64,000 bases of DNA. Origin: Guyanagaster necrorhizus. Its lineage: Eukaryota; Basidiomycota; Agaricomycetes; Agaricales; Physalacriaceae. A model generated the notes under the pieces. It had not been told where the DNA came from. It saw only the letters and a program-made list of their open reading frames with translations, and searched no databases. Below, piece by piece: positions 13,454 through 25,728 of the stretch. How positions within the stretch are numbered: the stretch's first letter is position 1; every line of letters starts with the position of its first letter. Both the position numbers and the translations under genes were made by a program. The stretch spans positions 1,221,921 to 1,285,920 of the forward strand of contig NW_025064892.1 of assembly GCF_019112545.1 (NCBI RefSeq), written 5' to 3'.

Positions 13454-16400
13454 CATGGAAATTTTTTACAACTTAGTCAGATACTACCACCATCACCCTA
13501 ACTATGTTGCCTCCTGCTGCATATCATTGCTCATGTACTCCTGAGCCTTTGGTGAGGGAACCCACCTCTGATGGCCTTGAAGAGGCCAAGGAATTATTTT
13601 GTCTAGAATGGCAGTCCATGAAGGAAGAATATATGGAGACTGTGAAGAGCTATTTGAAATAGCAAGGGGAGCAGGAGCAGAAGAAAAAGGTCCAGGCAGA
13701 CCATTGAAGAGGATCTGAGCATGTGCAATGTGAAAACAGATACAGCAGAGCATTATCCACTGACCACACTCACACTAACACATACACAAAACTCTTAGTT
13801 TATAGGGGGATTATAATGAAATAAAAGTAGCAATCAACAAATATAATTGTCTTCTTTAATGAGATCACAGCATGCAAACAGTAATAGCATGCTGACAATA
13901 GTCCAAGATCTCTCTAAGTCTCAAAGCTTTTCATTTTATCAAAACAAGCAAAAAGTCCTAAGCACAGCTCAGATCAACTCAAAATCCTTAATACACACAA
14001 TACATGACTCAAATCTTTGTGCTCTAAGTAAAAACCAATCACAAACATGTCCACAAGTGCCAAAGAGCACAGATCTCTGTTCACAAGCTTCCAAACTGAT
14101 CATAGACCCACAGGATTCAAACCTATGTGATCCAGGGACACAAAACACAATAAAGCATTGTCTGACAGACCAAAGGGTTTGAATCTCTGCCAATCTGCAG
14201 AAATAACACAAAAGCACACACTAATCAAGCCAAAGGGTTTGAACCTCTGCTATCTATAGCATCGCATGTCACAAATACCTCAAAAACTCAAGATGATGCC
14301 CTTCAGACACTGCTCTCTTATTCTCAGGTTAGAGCACAATCCAAAACCTCTTATCAAACTGGGCTTAAGTTTTTCATGAGCTTCAATGCCTCACTTAGTT
14401 CTCACAGCTCTCTCAAGGATGTTCAATAATACATTTATTCTCTCACCCAAAGTTACTAACACAAACCCAGAGCTTAGAGTGCAAGGCTTTCTGTGCCCAA
14501 TACACTACAACTGTGAGGGTCAGAAACTTATCCTCTACTTATACAATACCATATTTAAATACTCTACTATGATACTTACTAATACAATCCTACTATGGTA
14601 TCCTCAAAGTGTAGGACTCCATGCCAGATTCTGTGGGTATTATTTGCACACATATCACAGTCACTATGCTTATTCTCTTCTGGGCAAGGACTGTGTCCAC
14701 TGTTCTTTTGCTAGCTGACATCAGCTAGCTGGCCTTGCCAGATCTGCTCACTTTCTTATTTCTTTGGTGACATTTCTGACAGCAGTAAACTGTTCCAAAC
14801 CCCCAGGGTTATCTCTCATGCTAGGAGTCAGCCACAATAGCTATGTTCTGCTTCTCTGTGTCTAGCCAGTCATTTCATCTGACTCACCAAAGGTGCCATT
14901 TCTTGGTATAATGCAGAGTCTCTTGCTGTGTTATGTATGCTAAGGCACCATAAGTATGTGCATAAGGCTTGGGGCAGTATGCATGCTATTCATTCCTGAG
15001 GTAATATTCCTCTACTTATTACTTTGTTGTCATCATTCTATTTCTCTGTTCAATACCCATTTACTCAGATACCTTTCTTTGGGTCTCAGTTCTCTGTTCT
15101 AAAGCATGTCTCATCAGTGCATCAATGGCTGTGCATCTTTGATCAATGTGATCAGAATTGTTGATCATATTTCAATCAGTCTTTTTTTCTATTTTTAGTA
15201 TGTCCTCTCATAATAGTATTAGCATATTTAGGGCCAAGTGCTGGGACCTCACATGCAGCCTAACCCCTCTGATATTAGTCTGTTACTAGGCCATGCACTC
15301 TGCTTATTGTTACTTCAGTTTAGCATCATGATAGCTAGGTTTCTGTGTGCTCTAGTCCTATTTTCTATTACATGCTTACTGGACTGGAATGCAGTCCATG
15401 TATTCGCAATTTTTGCAATTTTACATGCCTGAACATGGAGAGGGCATGTCACCATATAGCCCAGGAGATGTGAAAAAGAGAGCAGAAGGAGGAATTGGAG
15501 AGAAAAAGGGAGGAGGTCCAACAGGCCATGGAGAGGCAGGCTAAGGAGGCAGAGAAGGCATTGAGAGAGGCAGCTCAGAGGGAGGCTGAGGAGAGGAAGG
15601 CCATAGAGGCCACAGTGAGGGCTTCAGTCTCAGAGGTAGGGCAGGAGAGGATGGTTATAGAGGATGGGTTGCAGATGACTCCTGCAGAGGCCATGAATTT
15701 TCAGCTGCATCAAGTGCTGGGAGAATGGTTTGGTCCTGGCTCTGGTCTTCACTTTAAGAAGATGACTGGCTGTATGCCTCTGGAGTCTGATGGTGAGCAA
15801 GATAAGGGGACTGAGGAAAACAATGAGTCAGAAGAATCTGAGAGAACTCTGGAGAGGAGAAAGAGGGTGCAAGAGGGGAAGAGGAAGATGGCAGATCTGG
15901 CAGAGAAGGACTATAAATGCAAGTTCAGATTGAGGAGCATAGTGGATGGCAGTGGGGCAGAGGTGGTTGCTAGTCCCAAGAAGCAGGTGAAGTTGAAAGT
16001 GGTGGGACTGGCAGAAGGTGAAGAGTTGTTGGATGGTGAAAGTAAGTGTCTTGGTTTTCTTGTGTGATTTGACTTAGCTTCTGTTTTCAGAAAGCTGTGT
16101 GTGCTGTCACCAAGATGGTGCCCATTATTATGCATGCCTGGCCACTGAAGGCACTGGGCATGGGCAGACTTGTGCATATTGCACAATTAAGAAGACTGCC
16201 TATTCATTCAACTGAGGTGTCACTGCAAGTGAGGTGATTAGTAGTGTAGAGGTCTCTGCCAGTCTCCACCAACTTTCAAAATTGATATACAAGTTGATGT
16301 ATTGCATGAATGAGTTGATGGATGAGATAGCAGATGTTCATGGTACTGTGGCAGATCTTCAAGATGATTATAGTTCTGACAATATGTCATCTCCTTCAGA

Positions 16401-16590
16401 GCTGTTTTCAGAGTCTGAGGTGGAGGCCTGAAAGAAGGTCCAACTGATTTTCAAGGATGAAAGAGATCAGGAGGTGGAGAATCTTTGGAAGATGATATTG
16501 AAGAGGCTGGACAAGAACATAGAGGAGTTGAAGGAGTGAGAGGAGAGTTCAGGTTCTAGTGCAGGCCTGTCAGGTTCTGCTTCTTTGTAA
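13454..16590 (+). pseudogene. Accessory coiled-coil/Cys-cluster gene, copy in element F (opposite strand to its gag-pol)
   Basis: Runs convergent to F's pol. It starts at an ATG matching the start in other copies (13,454) and is split by the insertion at 13,705-15,450. It continues with a Glu/Arg/Ala-rich coiled coil (15,495-15,650), a DGLQMTPAEA segment, a basic KCKFRLRSIV segment, and then a canonical intron GTAAGT...TTTTCAG (16,042-16,090, 49 bp). The second exon gives a Cys-rich block (CVCC, then a second CAYC pair) and a C-terminal coiled coil ending near 16,590. One frame stays open for 190 codons, the longest intact stretch of this gene in the window. It has no known function. Two Cys positions are lost here compared with the copy in A. 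Confidence 0.8.
13705..15450. mobile_element. Unclassified 1.75-kb insertion with ACCAT flanks
   Basis: Interrupts the accessory gene of F. ACCAT occurs on both sides (13,700-13,704 and 15,451-15,455); removing the insert and one copy rejoins the gene. The ends are TGAAGAGG... and ...GGCATGTC, with no clear inverted or direct terminal repeat. No convincing ORF is present. A 21-bp motif (CCAAAGGGTTTGAAYCTCTG, then C) occurs twice 60 bp apart, at 14,170 and 14,230. The 3' end resembles the 3' end of the insert at 27,161-28,518. It could be a large solo LTR of a third family or a non-autonomous element. Confidence 0.6.
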
Positions 16591-16768
16591 AAAATATTTT
16601 GTATGAAATGTATATAGAAAAGGGCATCAGATATTAGTAGTAGACAAAAATGTAATTGCAAGATTTTTTGACTTTGAAAGTGTAGAAGAGGTGATTGAAT
16701 GGTGGTAATTAGTGGTTAGAATTGAAATAGTAAGGTGGGGCACTGGTGGTGTCCAGAGTAGCATTGTA

Positions 16769-19700
16769 TTAGGAATAGAATGTTTAAATGACTTTGGACA
16801 AGAGTTCTGGTTTGCCTGGGTATTGATGGTGGAAGTCTTTAATGAATTCATTGGTGGAGAACTCAGAGGCCAGTAACCAAGCAAATTCTTTGTTGATACT
16901 TTCATAGCCTAGCCACTGGATCTTGTATAGCAGTGGGCAGTGGAACTGGCAGTCCAGTTTAGAGTTGAGGATTTGGGCTATTTTAAAATATTCTTCTCCA
17001 TTGACTTTGACTGAAGATAGCAGTGGTTGAATTCAGTTAGAGATGGTGTTTTCTTTTACAGGTTCTAATTGTGACATATAGAAGACTGGATGAATGGATC
17101 AGAGATCTGACAGAAGCCTCAGCATGAAGGAGTGAGAACCTGGTTGGGCTATGATTTCAAAAGGGCTGAGGTATTTCTCTGAGAATTTTTTGGTCAGACA
17201 GGTGGTTTTGATATGTTTGGAACTGAAATAGACCTTGTCTCCTGCTGTAAATGGGGGCACCAGAATCTGGTGCTTGTCTGCTTGGATCTTGTAGTGAGCC
17301 TGAGTCTTGAAGATTTCATCTTTTAATATTTGATAGAGTTTATCAAGACTGACTGCAAAGTCTCAGGCCTAAGCAGAGGTGATGTCCCTTTCAGGGTGAA
17401 TAGTAATGTTAGGGTGGTAGCCCTTGTTGGCAAAAAATAGAGAAATTCCAGTAGACACATTAGAGGTATTGTTGTATGCAAACTCAGCAATGAGTAAGAG
17501 AGTGTCCTAGTTGTCCTGTTGGTAGGAGCAGTAGATGCAGATGTACTGTTCCAGAGTTTGGTTTGCCCATTCAGTTTGTCTGTCAGCCTCCAGATGGTAA
17601 TCAGAAGTAAGGTGGAGTTCCATGTCAAGAGTAGTGGCTAAGGCACAAGTAAATTGGGAAATGGATTTGAAGCCATGATCTGAGATGATATGACTGGATA
17701 CCCTATGTTTGGAGAACACATGGATAAGGAAAAGTTGGGCAAGCTCTGTGGAGTTAATGGTGTCATGAGTGGGGATGAAGATGGCTTGCTTACTAGCTCA
17801 GTCTATGACTACTAAGATAGTGATAAATCCATTGGAGTCTGATAGTTGTTCAATGAAATCTATAGAAATGGAATCCCATAGCCATTTGGGGACCAGTAGA
17901 GGTTTGAGTAATCCATAGAGGTGGTGTCTAGGTGTCTTGTTGTGTCCACAAACTGTGCAGGACTTAACATAGTGTTGAACATATTTGTGCATCTTTGGCC
18001 AGATGTAATTCTGCCAGATGAGCTCTAATGTCTGGTTTTAACCAAAATGGCCTATTAAAATGTGGTCATGATTGTTCTGTAGTATATAGAGACAGAGATC
18101 TCTAGACTCCAGGACATAGATGTGGCCTTCAAAGCAGAGGATGTCTGATTCATTAATGGACCACTAAGAGGAGGAGAATTCTGAAGTGGCCTTAGCCTGA
18201 CAGAGGCTATCAGAGGACATAGGGTCAGAAGATTGTGCCTGTTTGATATCAATGTAGAGCCTGTCAATGTCTATGATGGCACTGGCTCAGAGGGTAGGGC
18301 CTTCAAGGTAGGTTGCATGGAGTAATGTGGAAAGTTGTTCTTAGGTGAACACCAGTCAGAAATTGTGGGGATTGACTTGAGCATATTGGCTATCCCCCTC
18401 TTTAGAGTAGATGTCCCATCATCTAGTAAGTGCATCTGGTTTTCCACCAAGTTTTCCAGGTCAGAACCAGATTACTAGATTGAACTGGGATAGGTATTCA
18501 GACTAGCAGACTTGTTGGCAGGTTAGAATCTTAGTGGTAGTGAAGTATTCAAGGTTCTTGTGGTCTGTTACAACATCGATAGAGTCTACAGAGCCTTCAA
18601 GATAGTGCCACCAATGTTTAAAAGCTTTAAAAATGGCTAGGAGCTTCTTGTTATGAGTGTCATAGTTAAGTTCAGCATTATAGAGGCTCTGAGAGCAGAA
18701 TGCAATCAGGTGAATTTCACCATCTTCAAGATAGATAGAGAGGATAGCTGCAATAGTGTAATTGGAGGCATTGGTTTCTACCACTATCTTTTGATCAGGA
18801 ATCCAATGAGTAAGAATAAGAGCATGTGTAAAGGCCTGTTTCAAATCATTGAAGGCAGCTAAGCATTTGTTGTCAAATTTCTATGGAGTTCTCTTGCAGG
18901 TGAGTCATATAAGGGGGATAATGATGTCGCTATATCTATATATAAAGCAATGGTAGAAGTTGGCAAAGCCAAGAAAGGATTGGATGTCTTTGACTTTTCA
19001 TGGCACTGGCTAGTCAACAATGGCCTTGACTTTTTCTTCAGATATGCAAAGTCTTTCAGGTGATAGGATGTAGCCTAGATACTCTATGGAGTCCTGGTTG
19101 AATTTGCATTTGGAATCTTTGCAGTAGAGTCTATTAGCTCTAAACCTGTGTAGGACCTCATGAACATGTTTCTGATGATCTTCCAGGTTGTCAGAATATA
19201 TGAGGATGTCATCAAGATAGACTACCACTGATATGTCAAGCATGTCAGAGAATATATCATTCACAAATTGTTGGAATGCTGCTAGAGCATTTGTGAGGCC
19301 AAAAAGTATAACATACTATTCAAAGGAACTGTAATAGGTCCAGAAGGCTGTTTTCCATTCATCTCCCTTAGCTATGCAAACAAGATGGTAGGCATGCCAA
19401 AGGTCAAGCTTGATGTAGATGCACATAGAGCAGGCAGAGTCAAGGAGATCAAAAATGAGGGGAAGAAAGTAGCAATCTTTCTTGGAGATTTTGTTTAGGC
19501 CACAGTAGTTGATGCAAAGTCAGAGTTCACTAGTCTTCTTCTTGACAAATAAAACCAGAGCCTCATGCAAAGAGCAGAACAGAGTAGTGAACTCATTGTA
19601 TAGATTATCATCAATAAACTCGTATAGAGCCTTGAGTTCAGATTCTGAGAGAGAATAAATAGGTCTAACTAGTGGAGATGTTCCTTCCTTGAGGTTGATT

Positions 19701-20601
19701 TTGAGATCGTATGGCCTGTGTTCAGGTAGCTTTTTGGAGAGGGTATCACTGAAGATATCTGCAAAATTATAGTACTCTACTAGCACTGATGAAAGATCTG
19801 CTGGTTCTGTGGATGTGGCTTTGGCTCCAATATTAGGTAAGGAAGACTGCAATATGAACTGCTGAGTGCCTTCTTCTGCACTGGCTTGGACAAATGCAGC
19901 AGTAAATATGATAGAGATCTTTGGATGTGCTTTTGTAGTAAAAGACTCTGAGAGAGGATAGAAATAGATGGATTTGTACAGGAACAGAGTCTGCCAGCTA
20001 CCCAGAGTGGATTTGGAATGGGGTGAAGCCCTGGAAGTTGGACTGATAGAGTCTGATAGGCATGGAAGTCCCTGGGATGCAGTGGAGACCATAGAATTGG
20101 TTGGAGTGAGATCCTAGTAGCTTGAGCAGAAAATGATACTATTCTCAGCCCAGTCAATCAGTGGATTGTAGCAAGAGAGCCAGTTGTATCTTAGGACAAG
20201 ATTGCAAGATGAATCCAGAGGAGTGACATAAAAGTCAATAGAAAAGATGTCTCTGAATAGAAAACAGATGGGGATGGTTGTGATTTGAGATATATAGCTC
20301 CTGATAGAGCTATCAAATAATCGAAGTTGCATACTAGAGATGGTTTTAATGGAAATTTCATTGGCAGCTACATACTTAATGTCAACAAAGCAGTGGCTAG
20401 AACCAGAATCAATAAGGGCAAGAAAACACAGAATAATACAAGTTGAGAAACCATCAGATTCTATAGTAGTCGGTAATTCTGCTGAGAGGGGAATATGAAA
20501 GGAGTGATTGGAAAGGGATATTGCATTGAGAGTGATGACCTCTAGTGTGTGAATAGAGTCAATACAACCCTGAACTCATATAAAGGGAACAGGGTTGCTT
20601 T
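16769..20601 (-). pseudogene. Element F pol: protease, RT, RNase H, integrase, chromodomain (decayed)
   Basis: Minus strand, right to left: retropepsin followed by [22 protein letters not shown] (about 20,170-20,240); RT N-terminal EHRPYDLKINLKEG (19,680-19,730); RT core with the catalytic YLDD (about 19,200) and KCKFNQDSIEYLGYILSP (19,060-19,110); RNase H (18,503-18,844); integrase with C-x2-C and DFIEQL (17,800-18,000) and a DHGFKSISQF core (17,640-17,700); and a chromodomain-like tail before the stop at 16,769. Stops and frame breaks are scattered. Gene order and ends match element A closely. Confidence 0.9.
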
Positions 20602-22032
20602 CTAGTTTTCTGACTCTATTAAGGCTAGTTCTATAGAAGCAGTGTTGACTTCAGCTGCATGACCCTTAGCAGAGGCCACTGCCTTCTGCTTGTTGCAGTC
20701 CTCAGTCTTGTGTTTGGCTCTACAGAACATGCACAGATTGTTCTGGCATTCACAGTCTTTTTCTTTCTGAGTAAGATGGCCATCTTTGTCTAGCTTGTTG
20801 GCATAGAGCTTAGGGGTGGTAGATTTTGGTGTGGAGCTGGAGTCCAAGGAAGAAGTGTTGGACCCCTTGGATTTGGGGTTGGAAGATTTATTGTCCCAGT
20901 TTTCACAGGCAATTTCAGTCTTCTGGATTCAGTAGCAAGCATCAAGTTTTTGGGCAAGAAAGCACATATCACAAAGGTTGTTTGGCTTTCTATAGTGTGT
21001 CATGTCATCCTTGATATGGATGCAGAGGCCATGGTAAAAGGTGTGGCAGAGGGAGTTATCTCCATACTCAATTTGTGAGGTGTACTGGTTGAATTGGACC
21101 ATATACTTCATGATCCAATCTCTATCATGCATTTAAAGGTGTTCTAATGCATCTTCAGTATCTCCGATAGCATTAAAGAGGCTGAAGTTGCTATGAAGCT
21201 CATCTAAAAAAGCTGCATAGAAGAATTATCAGGCTGGTGGATTCTGCAGATTGAGATTAAGAATGTCTGGTTCAAACCAATTGAGTGTGGTGCCAGCCAG
21301 AAAGGAAATGGCATAATTGATCTTGCTAGCATTTATTGTGAATGTGTTAGATCTGTCATTGAAGTTCAACTGAAGGAAGACTATGAAGGCCTTCAGTTTG
21401 TGAGGGTCAGAACCATCAAATGGTTCTAGTTTCTTGACTTTGGTATGGATAGTGGCTGGTTTAGGGTTGTTGAGGGAAGTGGAGACTCCTCATAACAGGT
21501 TCATGAATTCTAGAAACATATCCTGCTGATTTGGATTGTTACTTCCTGTGAGGCCATTGGAGCTGCCTGGGTCATTGGATCCATCTGGTCCATCTGGTCC
21601 ATCTGGTAAAGGGTTTAGTGGATTACCACCTGATTCCCATTGGATGGGAGTATGAGTAAAGGTGTCTTTATTTCTGCCCTCTGAGTCTGGGCTGTCTGAA
21701 TTCCCATGCATGTTGCTCAGGGATAAGGGGTCTATTAGAGGATCAGTTCAGGCACCATACATCAGGCTGGCCTATCAGACTCCATTGGTTGGGATGCTAG
21801 TGGTATCAAAAGGGTTAAGAGAATCATCATAATTAGGTTAGTGGGTAGTGAAGCTAGAGTGATTGTAGATTTTCCTATGGAAAGGTTGTCTTCCACTAGA
21901 GGCTAATCTGAAAAAGCCTGATTGTTCCTTTGAGGCAGAGGCCAGAATGTCTTCCATGAAAAACATGTTTGGATAGATAGGCTGAGTTTGTTTGAGATCA
22001 GTTTCTGTGAATTGGGTGAATGTGGTGGATAT
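20602..22032 (-). pseudogene. Element F gag with Cys-His knuckle (decayed)
   Basis: Gag of F. The ancestral ATG at 22,030-22,032 is now ATA. The capsid region lies at 20,930-21,480 (MHDRDWIMKYMVQFNQYTSQIEYG at 21,060-21,132). A knuckle of spacing C-x2-C-x3-H-x4-C (CMFCRAKHKTEDC) lies at about 20,695-20,735. The frame ends at TAG, 20,602-20,604, the same position as in A and H. The Pro/Gly/Asp-rich linker near 21,560-21,620 includes a short GPDGPDG repeat. Confidence 0.85.
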
Positions 22033-22058
22033 GATAAAATTTTTGACTCAAGGGTTTG

Positions 22059-22069
22059 AGTTTAAATAT
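22059..22069 (-). promoter_or_regulatory. Primer-binding site of element F, self-priming type
   Basis: Just inside the 5' LTR (LTR edge 22,072). The minus-strand sequence ATATTTAAACT matches, apart from CpG-type transitions, the complement of the predicted first 11 nt of the element RNA (22,307-22,317). That site lies 34 nt from a TATATAAA box at 22,344-22,351. Confidence 0.65.
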
Positions 22070-22071
22070 AC

Positions 22072-22572
22072 TGTTAGAAATGTGCCAATCGAGTGGGCTT
22101 TAATGCACATGCAGAGACTGGCAGAGTGTATGGGTGTCAATGAAGCTATTGGCAATATCACCCTTGAGTTGAAGCCCAAGGAACTGGATAGACAGAATGG
22201 AGTTTCATCAGAGAAATAAATAGGAGTATCCTTTAGAGTGAAATCTGATGGATGAGGTAAGGAGGAGTTGAAGTGAGTGCAAAGTGTAGATGGCTTATCC
22301 AAGTTGATATTTGAACTGAATAGTTACAATAGTTATACATGGCTTTATATACTAATAGTAGCTAATTTCAAGTCAGGTTCCATTGGGTTCTGATGTCAAT
22401 ATTTGCTACCAAGTTCAAGGTCTAGATATTACAATGTGAAATATGGATATAAAATGATAATGGTGGAAATGAAATTAATAGGTAATGGAGAGCAGCCAGA
22501 GTCTGGTGAGTTTCCATGATTGCATTTGTGGTTGGTTGAGGTGACACAGAGGCTGGTGGCATGCATGTAACA
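22072..22572 (-). repeat. Family-1 LTR (5' LTR of element F)
   Basis: 501 bp, + strand TGTTAG...GTAACA. It contains the TATATAAA box (22,344-22,351) and the predicted RNA start. The right flank GGCTT is the target duplication partner of 12,868-12,872. Confidence 0.92.
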
Positions 22573-22577
22573 GGCTT

Positions 22578-23022
22578 ATTGCCAGGGGTTTTGGAATCCT
22601 GCAAGATGATTGTTGCTGTTTCTGCTGCTGGGTCGAGGAGGGTATCTGTGTCTTTCTTCTTACAGAATGTCCCCTTGATTTATGCTGCTAGGCTTGGCTT
22701 CAGGTAAGGAGCTTGTCAGAGGCTGGTGGGATATTCATTGGGATTCTGAGATGTCATGAAGAGAAAGATCAGGAGTTACATTATAGAGTATATGATGGAT
22801 GTGTTGGAATTCATTGTAATATCAGATGGCCCAGGCAGTAATCAAGTGATATTCCTAGCACAGCTGGATAATCACAAGTAGGCCTAATAGTATTCTGATG
22901 ATGGAAGCTAAGAGTTCAAAGAACTCTCAATCAAAGTTGGGATCTGTAGTGTTGATGATGGGCATTCAGTTTTCTCTACACTATAGTGTGTGAGGAAGAG
23001 GAATATCAAGCTTTGAGCTAAT
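22578..23022 (-). pseudogene. Element E leader and gag 5' part
   Basis: The stretch of element E upstream of the F insertion point, directly downstream of E's 5' LTR on the minus strand. It contains E's putative primer-binding site (23,009-23,021). No undamaged reading frame is visible; it is assigned by position, because the joined E element gives LTR, leader, gag, pol, LTR. Confidence 0.7.
23009..23021 (-). promoter_or_regulatory. Primer-binding site of element E, self-priming type
   Basis: One base from the LTR edge. The minus-strand 13-mer TTAGCTCAAAGCT is exactly complementary to AGCTTTGAGCTAA in the LTR (23,177-23,189). The 5' end of that match lies 33 nt from a TATTTAAG box (23,215-23,222), where the RNA start would be expected. 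Confidence 0.75.
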
Positions 23023-23483
23023 TGTTAGACCCAAGTGTCACATGAACAGATACACATGATAAACAGGTGTCTTCTCACACTTTGGGAGATCAGCTGAGTC
23101 CACTGATGCATAGTCTGATCAGTGTATCACAAAGCCAAATGGATCAGCTTGAGAGAGAATGGTATGAAGATAAACTTTAGCTCAAAGCTGAGGATTACCA
23201 GTGAGAGCAAGCATCTTAAATACTGTATATTGTCTGCTAATAATAATGACTACCTATTGTATCTTTCTCAGTCCATTGTGCCTATTATCCTTGGGCATCA
23301 CTATTATACACAAAAGAATAATTGTGCATCATTGGACAATGCTGTTGCATTGAAAAACAATGACCAACTTGGCCTAGTTGTGATGACTAAGCCTTGTCCC
23401 ATAGTCTTAAGTGCCCATTCCAGCATCCTGACTAAGCATAAATAGGCATTAAATCAATGAAGAAAATGAGAAAAATCATAACA
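23023..23483 (-). repeat. Family-2 LTR (5' LTR of element E)
   Basis: 461 bp, TGTTAG...ATAACA on the + strand, paired with 5,599-6,059 and followed by the CTAAT duplication at 23,484-23,488. Confidence 0.93.
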
Positions 23484-23488
23484 CTAAT

Positions 23489-23771
23489 GGTCCATCCAAA
23501 CTTTGAAGGTCTGAGCTGCTCTGATCAAGTAATGACACCATTCTTCTAGAGCAAGTATTATCACAAGCAATTCCTTGTTGTAGATTTCATAGTTTTGTTT
23601 AGTCATCATCAGGGCCTTAGAAAGAAAGATGACCAGTCTCCACTTTCCATTCTGTTCCTGTGATAATATAGTGCTGATAGCTCTCACTTGAATCAGCTTC
23701 TACTCTGAATTTCTCTTCTTGTGTCAAGACAGCTAAGATGATATCTTCAGCAAGATGCTGTTTGAGGTTCT
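23489..23771 (-). pseudogene. Element D: RNase H / RT continuation
   Basis: Resumption of element D after E. The minus strand encodes an RNase H segment with YEIYNKELLVIILALEEWCHYL and ending FKVWMDH, interrupted at the E insertion point. Further 5' sequence is cut at 23,772 by the LTR of element G. Confidence 0.85.
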
Positions 23772-24270
23772 TGTTAGGAATGTGCCAATCAAGTGGCTTT
23801 AAGTGTATGCACAGAGACTAGCAGAGTGCATGAATGTCAATAAAGCTATTGGCAATGTCACCCTTGAGTTGAGGCTCAAAACTTTGAATGGATTAAATGA
23901 AGTTCTGTCAGAAAAGTGAAGAGGAGTATCCTTCAGAGCAGAATCTGATGGACAAGGTAGGGAGAGTTGAAGTGAGTATGAAATATAAATAGCTATCCAA
24001 GTTGATATTTGAACTGAGTATTTACAATGATTTTATATAGCTTTATATACTAATAGTAGCTAATTTTGAGTTAGATTCGATTGGATTCTGATGTCAATAT
24101 TCACTATCAAGTTCAGGGTCTAGATATTATAATGTGAAATACAGATATGAAATGATAATAGTGAAAATGAAATTAATAGATAATAGAGAGTGGCTGGAGT
24201 CTAGTGGGTTTTTATGATTGGATCCATGATTGGTTGAGGTGATGCAGGGGCCAGCAGCATGCATGTAACA
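23772..24270 (-). repeat. Family-1 LTR (3' LTR of element G)
   Basis: 499 bp, TGTTAG...GTAACA on the + strand, followed by GTATCTCTC, the complement of the polypurine tract. It is therefore the 3' LTR of a minus-strand element. The left flank GTTCT has no visible partner because the 5' part of G is missing. Confidence 0.9.
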
Positions 24271-24351
24271 GTATCTCTCTATTAGCATTCTTGCTCTCAA
24301 GAGCACAGATCCTGATGGCTGGTGGGACCACATGGAAAATTGTTAGTGGCC

Positions 24352-25728
24352 ATGGGAAGTTTTGCAACTTGATCAGATACTACCACTATTGCCTAAACCT
24401 TTGCAACTATATTGCCTCTTTCCACATATTGTCACTCATGCACTCTCAAGCCTTTGGTGAGGGAACCTACTCCCAATGGCCCTGAAGAGGCTAAGGAATT
24501 ATTCTGTCTGGAATGGCAAACCATAGAGAAAGAGTATGTGGAGGCTGTAGAAGTCCACTTAGAGTGGAAAAAAGAGCAAGAGAGAGAGAAGAAGATCCAG
24601 GCAGACTGTGTGGCCTGAGAGATGTGGAGAAAGAAGCAGCAAGAGAGTTTGGAGAAGAAGAGAGAGGAGGTCCAGCAGATAGCAGAGAGATGAGCAAAGA
24701 AGGTGGAGGAGGCAGCTCAAAGAGAGGCTGAGGAGAGGGAGGCTGCAGAGGCTGTGGTGAGGGCTTTAGCCTTAGAGGTAGGGCAGGAGGAGATGGTTAT
24801 GAAGAATGGATTGCAAATAATCTCTATAGAGGCTATTGATTTTTGGCTGCATCAAGTGCTGGCAGAATGGTTTAGTTCTGGCTCCAGTTTTTGCTTCAAG
24901 AAGATGACTGGCTGTATGCCTCCAGAGTCTGATGATGAGCAGGACAAGGGGACTAAGAGGGACAATGAGTTGGAAGAATCTGAGAGGACTCTAGAGAGGA
25001 GAAAGAGAGTGAGAGAGAAAGAGAAGGGTGGTGGATTCAGTGGAGAAGGGCTATAGATGCAAGTTCAGATCAAAGAGCATAGTGAATGGCAGTGAGACAG
25101 AGATGGTTGCTAGTTCCAAAAAGTAGGTGAAGTTAGAAGTGGTGGGGCTGACAGAGAGCAAAGAGTTGTTGGATGATGAAAGTAAGTGTCTTAGTTTTCT
25201 TGCGTAGTTTGATTTAGCTTTTGTTTTCAGGAAGTTATGTGCACTATTATCAAAATGATGCATAGTGTTATGCATGACTGATAACTGAAGGTGCCAGTCA
25301 AGAGTGGACTTGTGCTTGCTGCAAGATCAAGAAAACTGCTTGTTCATTCAATAAGGGTGTCACTACAAGTGAGGTAATCAGTAGTGTAGAGGTCTCTGCT
25401 GGCTTTCACCAAATTTCAAGATTAATTTGCAAGTTGATGCATCATATAGATGAGTTAGTGGAAGAGTTAGCAGATATCCATGGTATGGTAGCTGGTCTCC
25501 AGAATGACTATGGTTCCAATGATATGTCATCTCCCTCAGAGCTGTCTTTGGAAACTGAGATGAAGGTCTGAAAGAAGGCCTGACTGATTTTCAAGAGAGA
25601 GAGATCAGAAGATGGAAGATCTTCAGAAGGTGATGTTGAAGAGGCTAGATAAGGATATAGAGGAGTTGAAGAAGCAGGGAGAGAGTTCAGATTCTAATGT
25701 GAGCCCATCAGATTCCACTTTCTTGTAA
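24352..25728 (+). pseudogene. Accessory coiled-coil/Cys-cluster gene, copy in element G
   Basis: Same gene and orientation (opposite to pol) as in A, F and H. It starts ATGGGA (24,352) and contains CTLKPLVREPTPNGPEEAKELF (24,432-24,497), a coiled coil (24,520-24,780), ERRKRVREKEK, an intron GTAAGT...TTTTCAG (25,182-25,230, 49 bp), the second Cys pair WTCACCKIKKTACSF (about 25,310-25,355), and a C-terminal coiled coil to the TAA at 25,726-25,728. It has several TGA/TAA stops, including TGA at the position where copies in A and H also have TGA. The first Cys of the first cluster half has become Tyr. Confidence 0.8.

Larger units (their letters stand above)
12873..22572 (-). mobile_element. Element F: full-length family-1 chromovirus nested in E
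   Basis: 9.7-kb minus-strand element with two 501-bp LTRs (12,873-13,373 and 22,072-22,572), gag, pol and the opposite-strand accessory gene. It is inflated by a 1.75-kb guest at 13,705-15,450. The 5' LTR is on the right. The gag start codon is changed from ATG to ATA (22,030-22,032), and many stops are present, so it cannot move on its own. Confidence 0.92.

Noticed and set aside
14170..14250. Two 21-bp repeats 60 bp apart as a minisatellite or regulatory array
   Set aside because: Only two units; more likely internal structure of the inserted repeat.
15495..16067. 190-codon ORF as a host coiled-coil gene
   Set aside because: It is exon 1 of the element-borne accessory gene in F; the same sequence occurs in three other elements.
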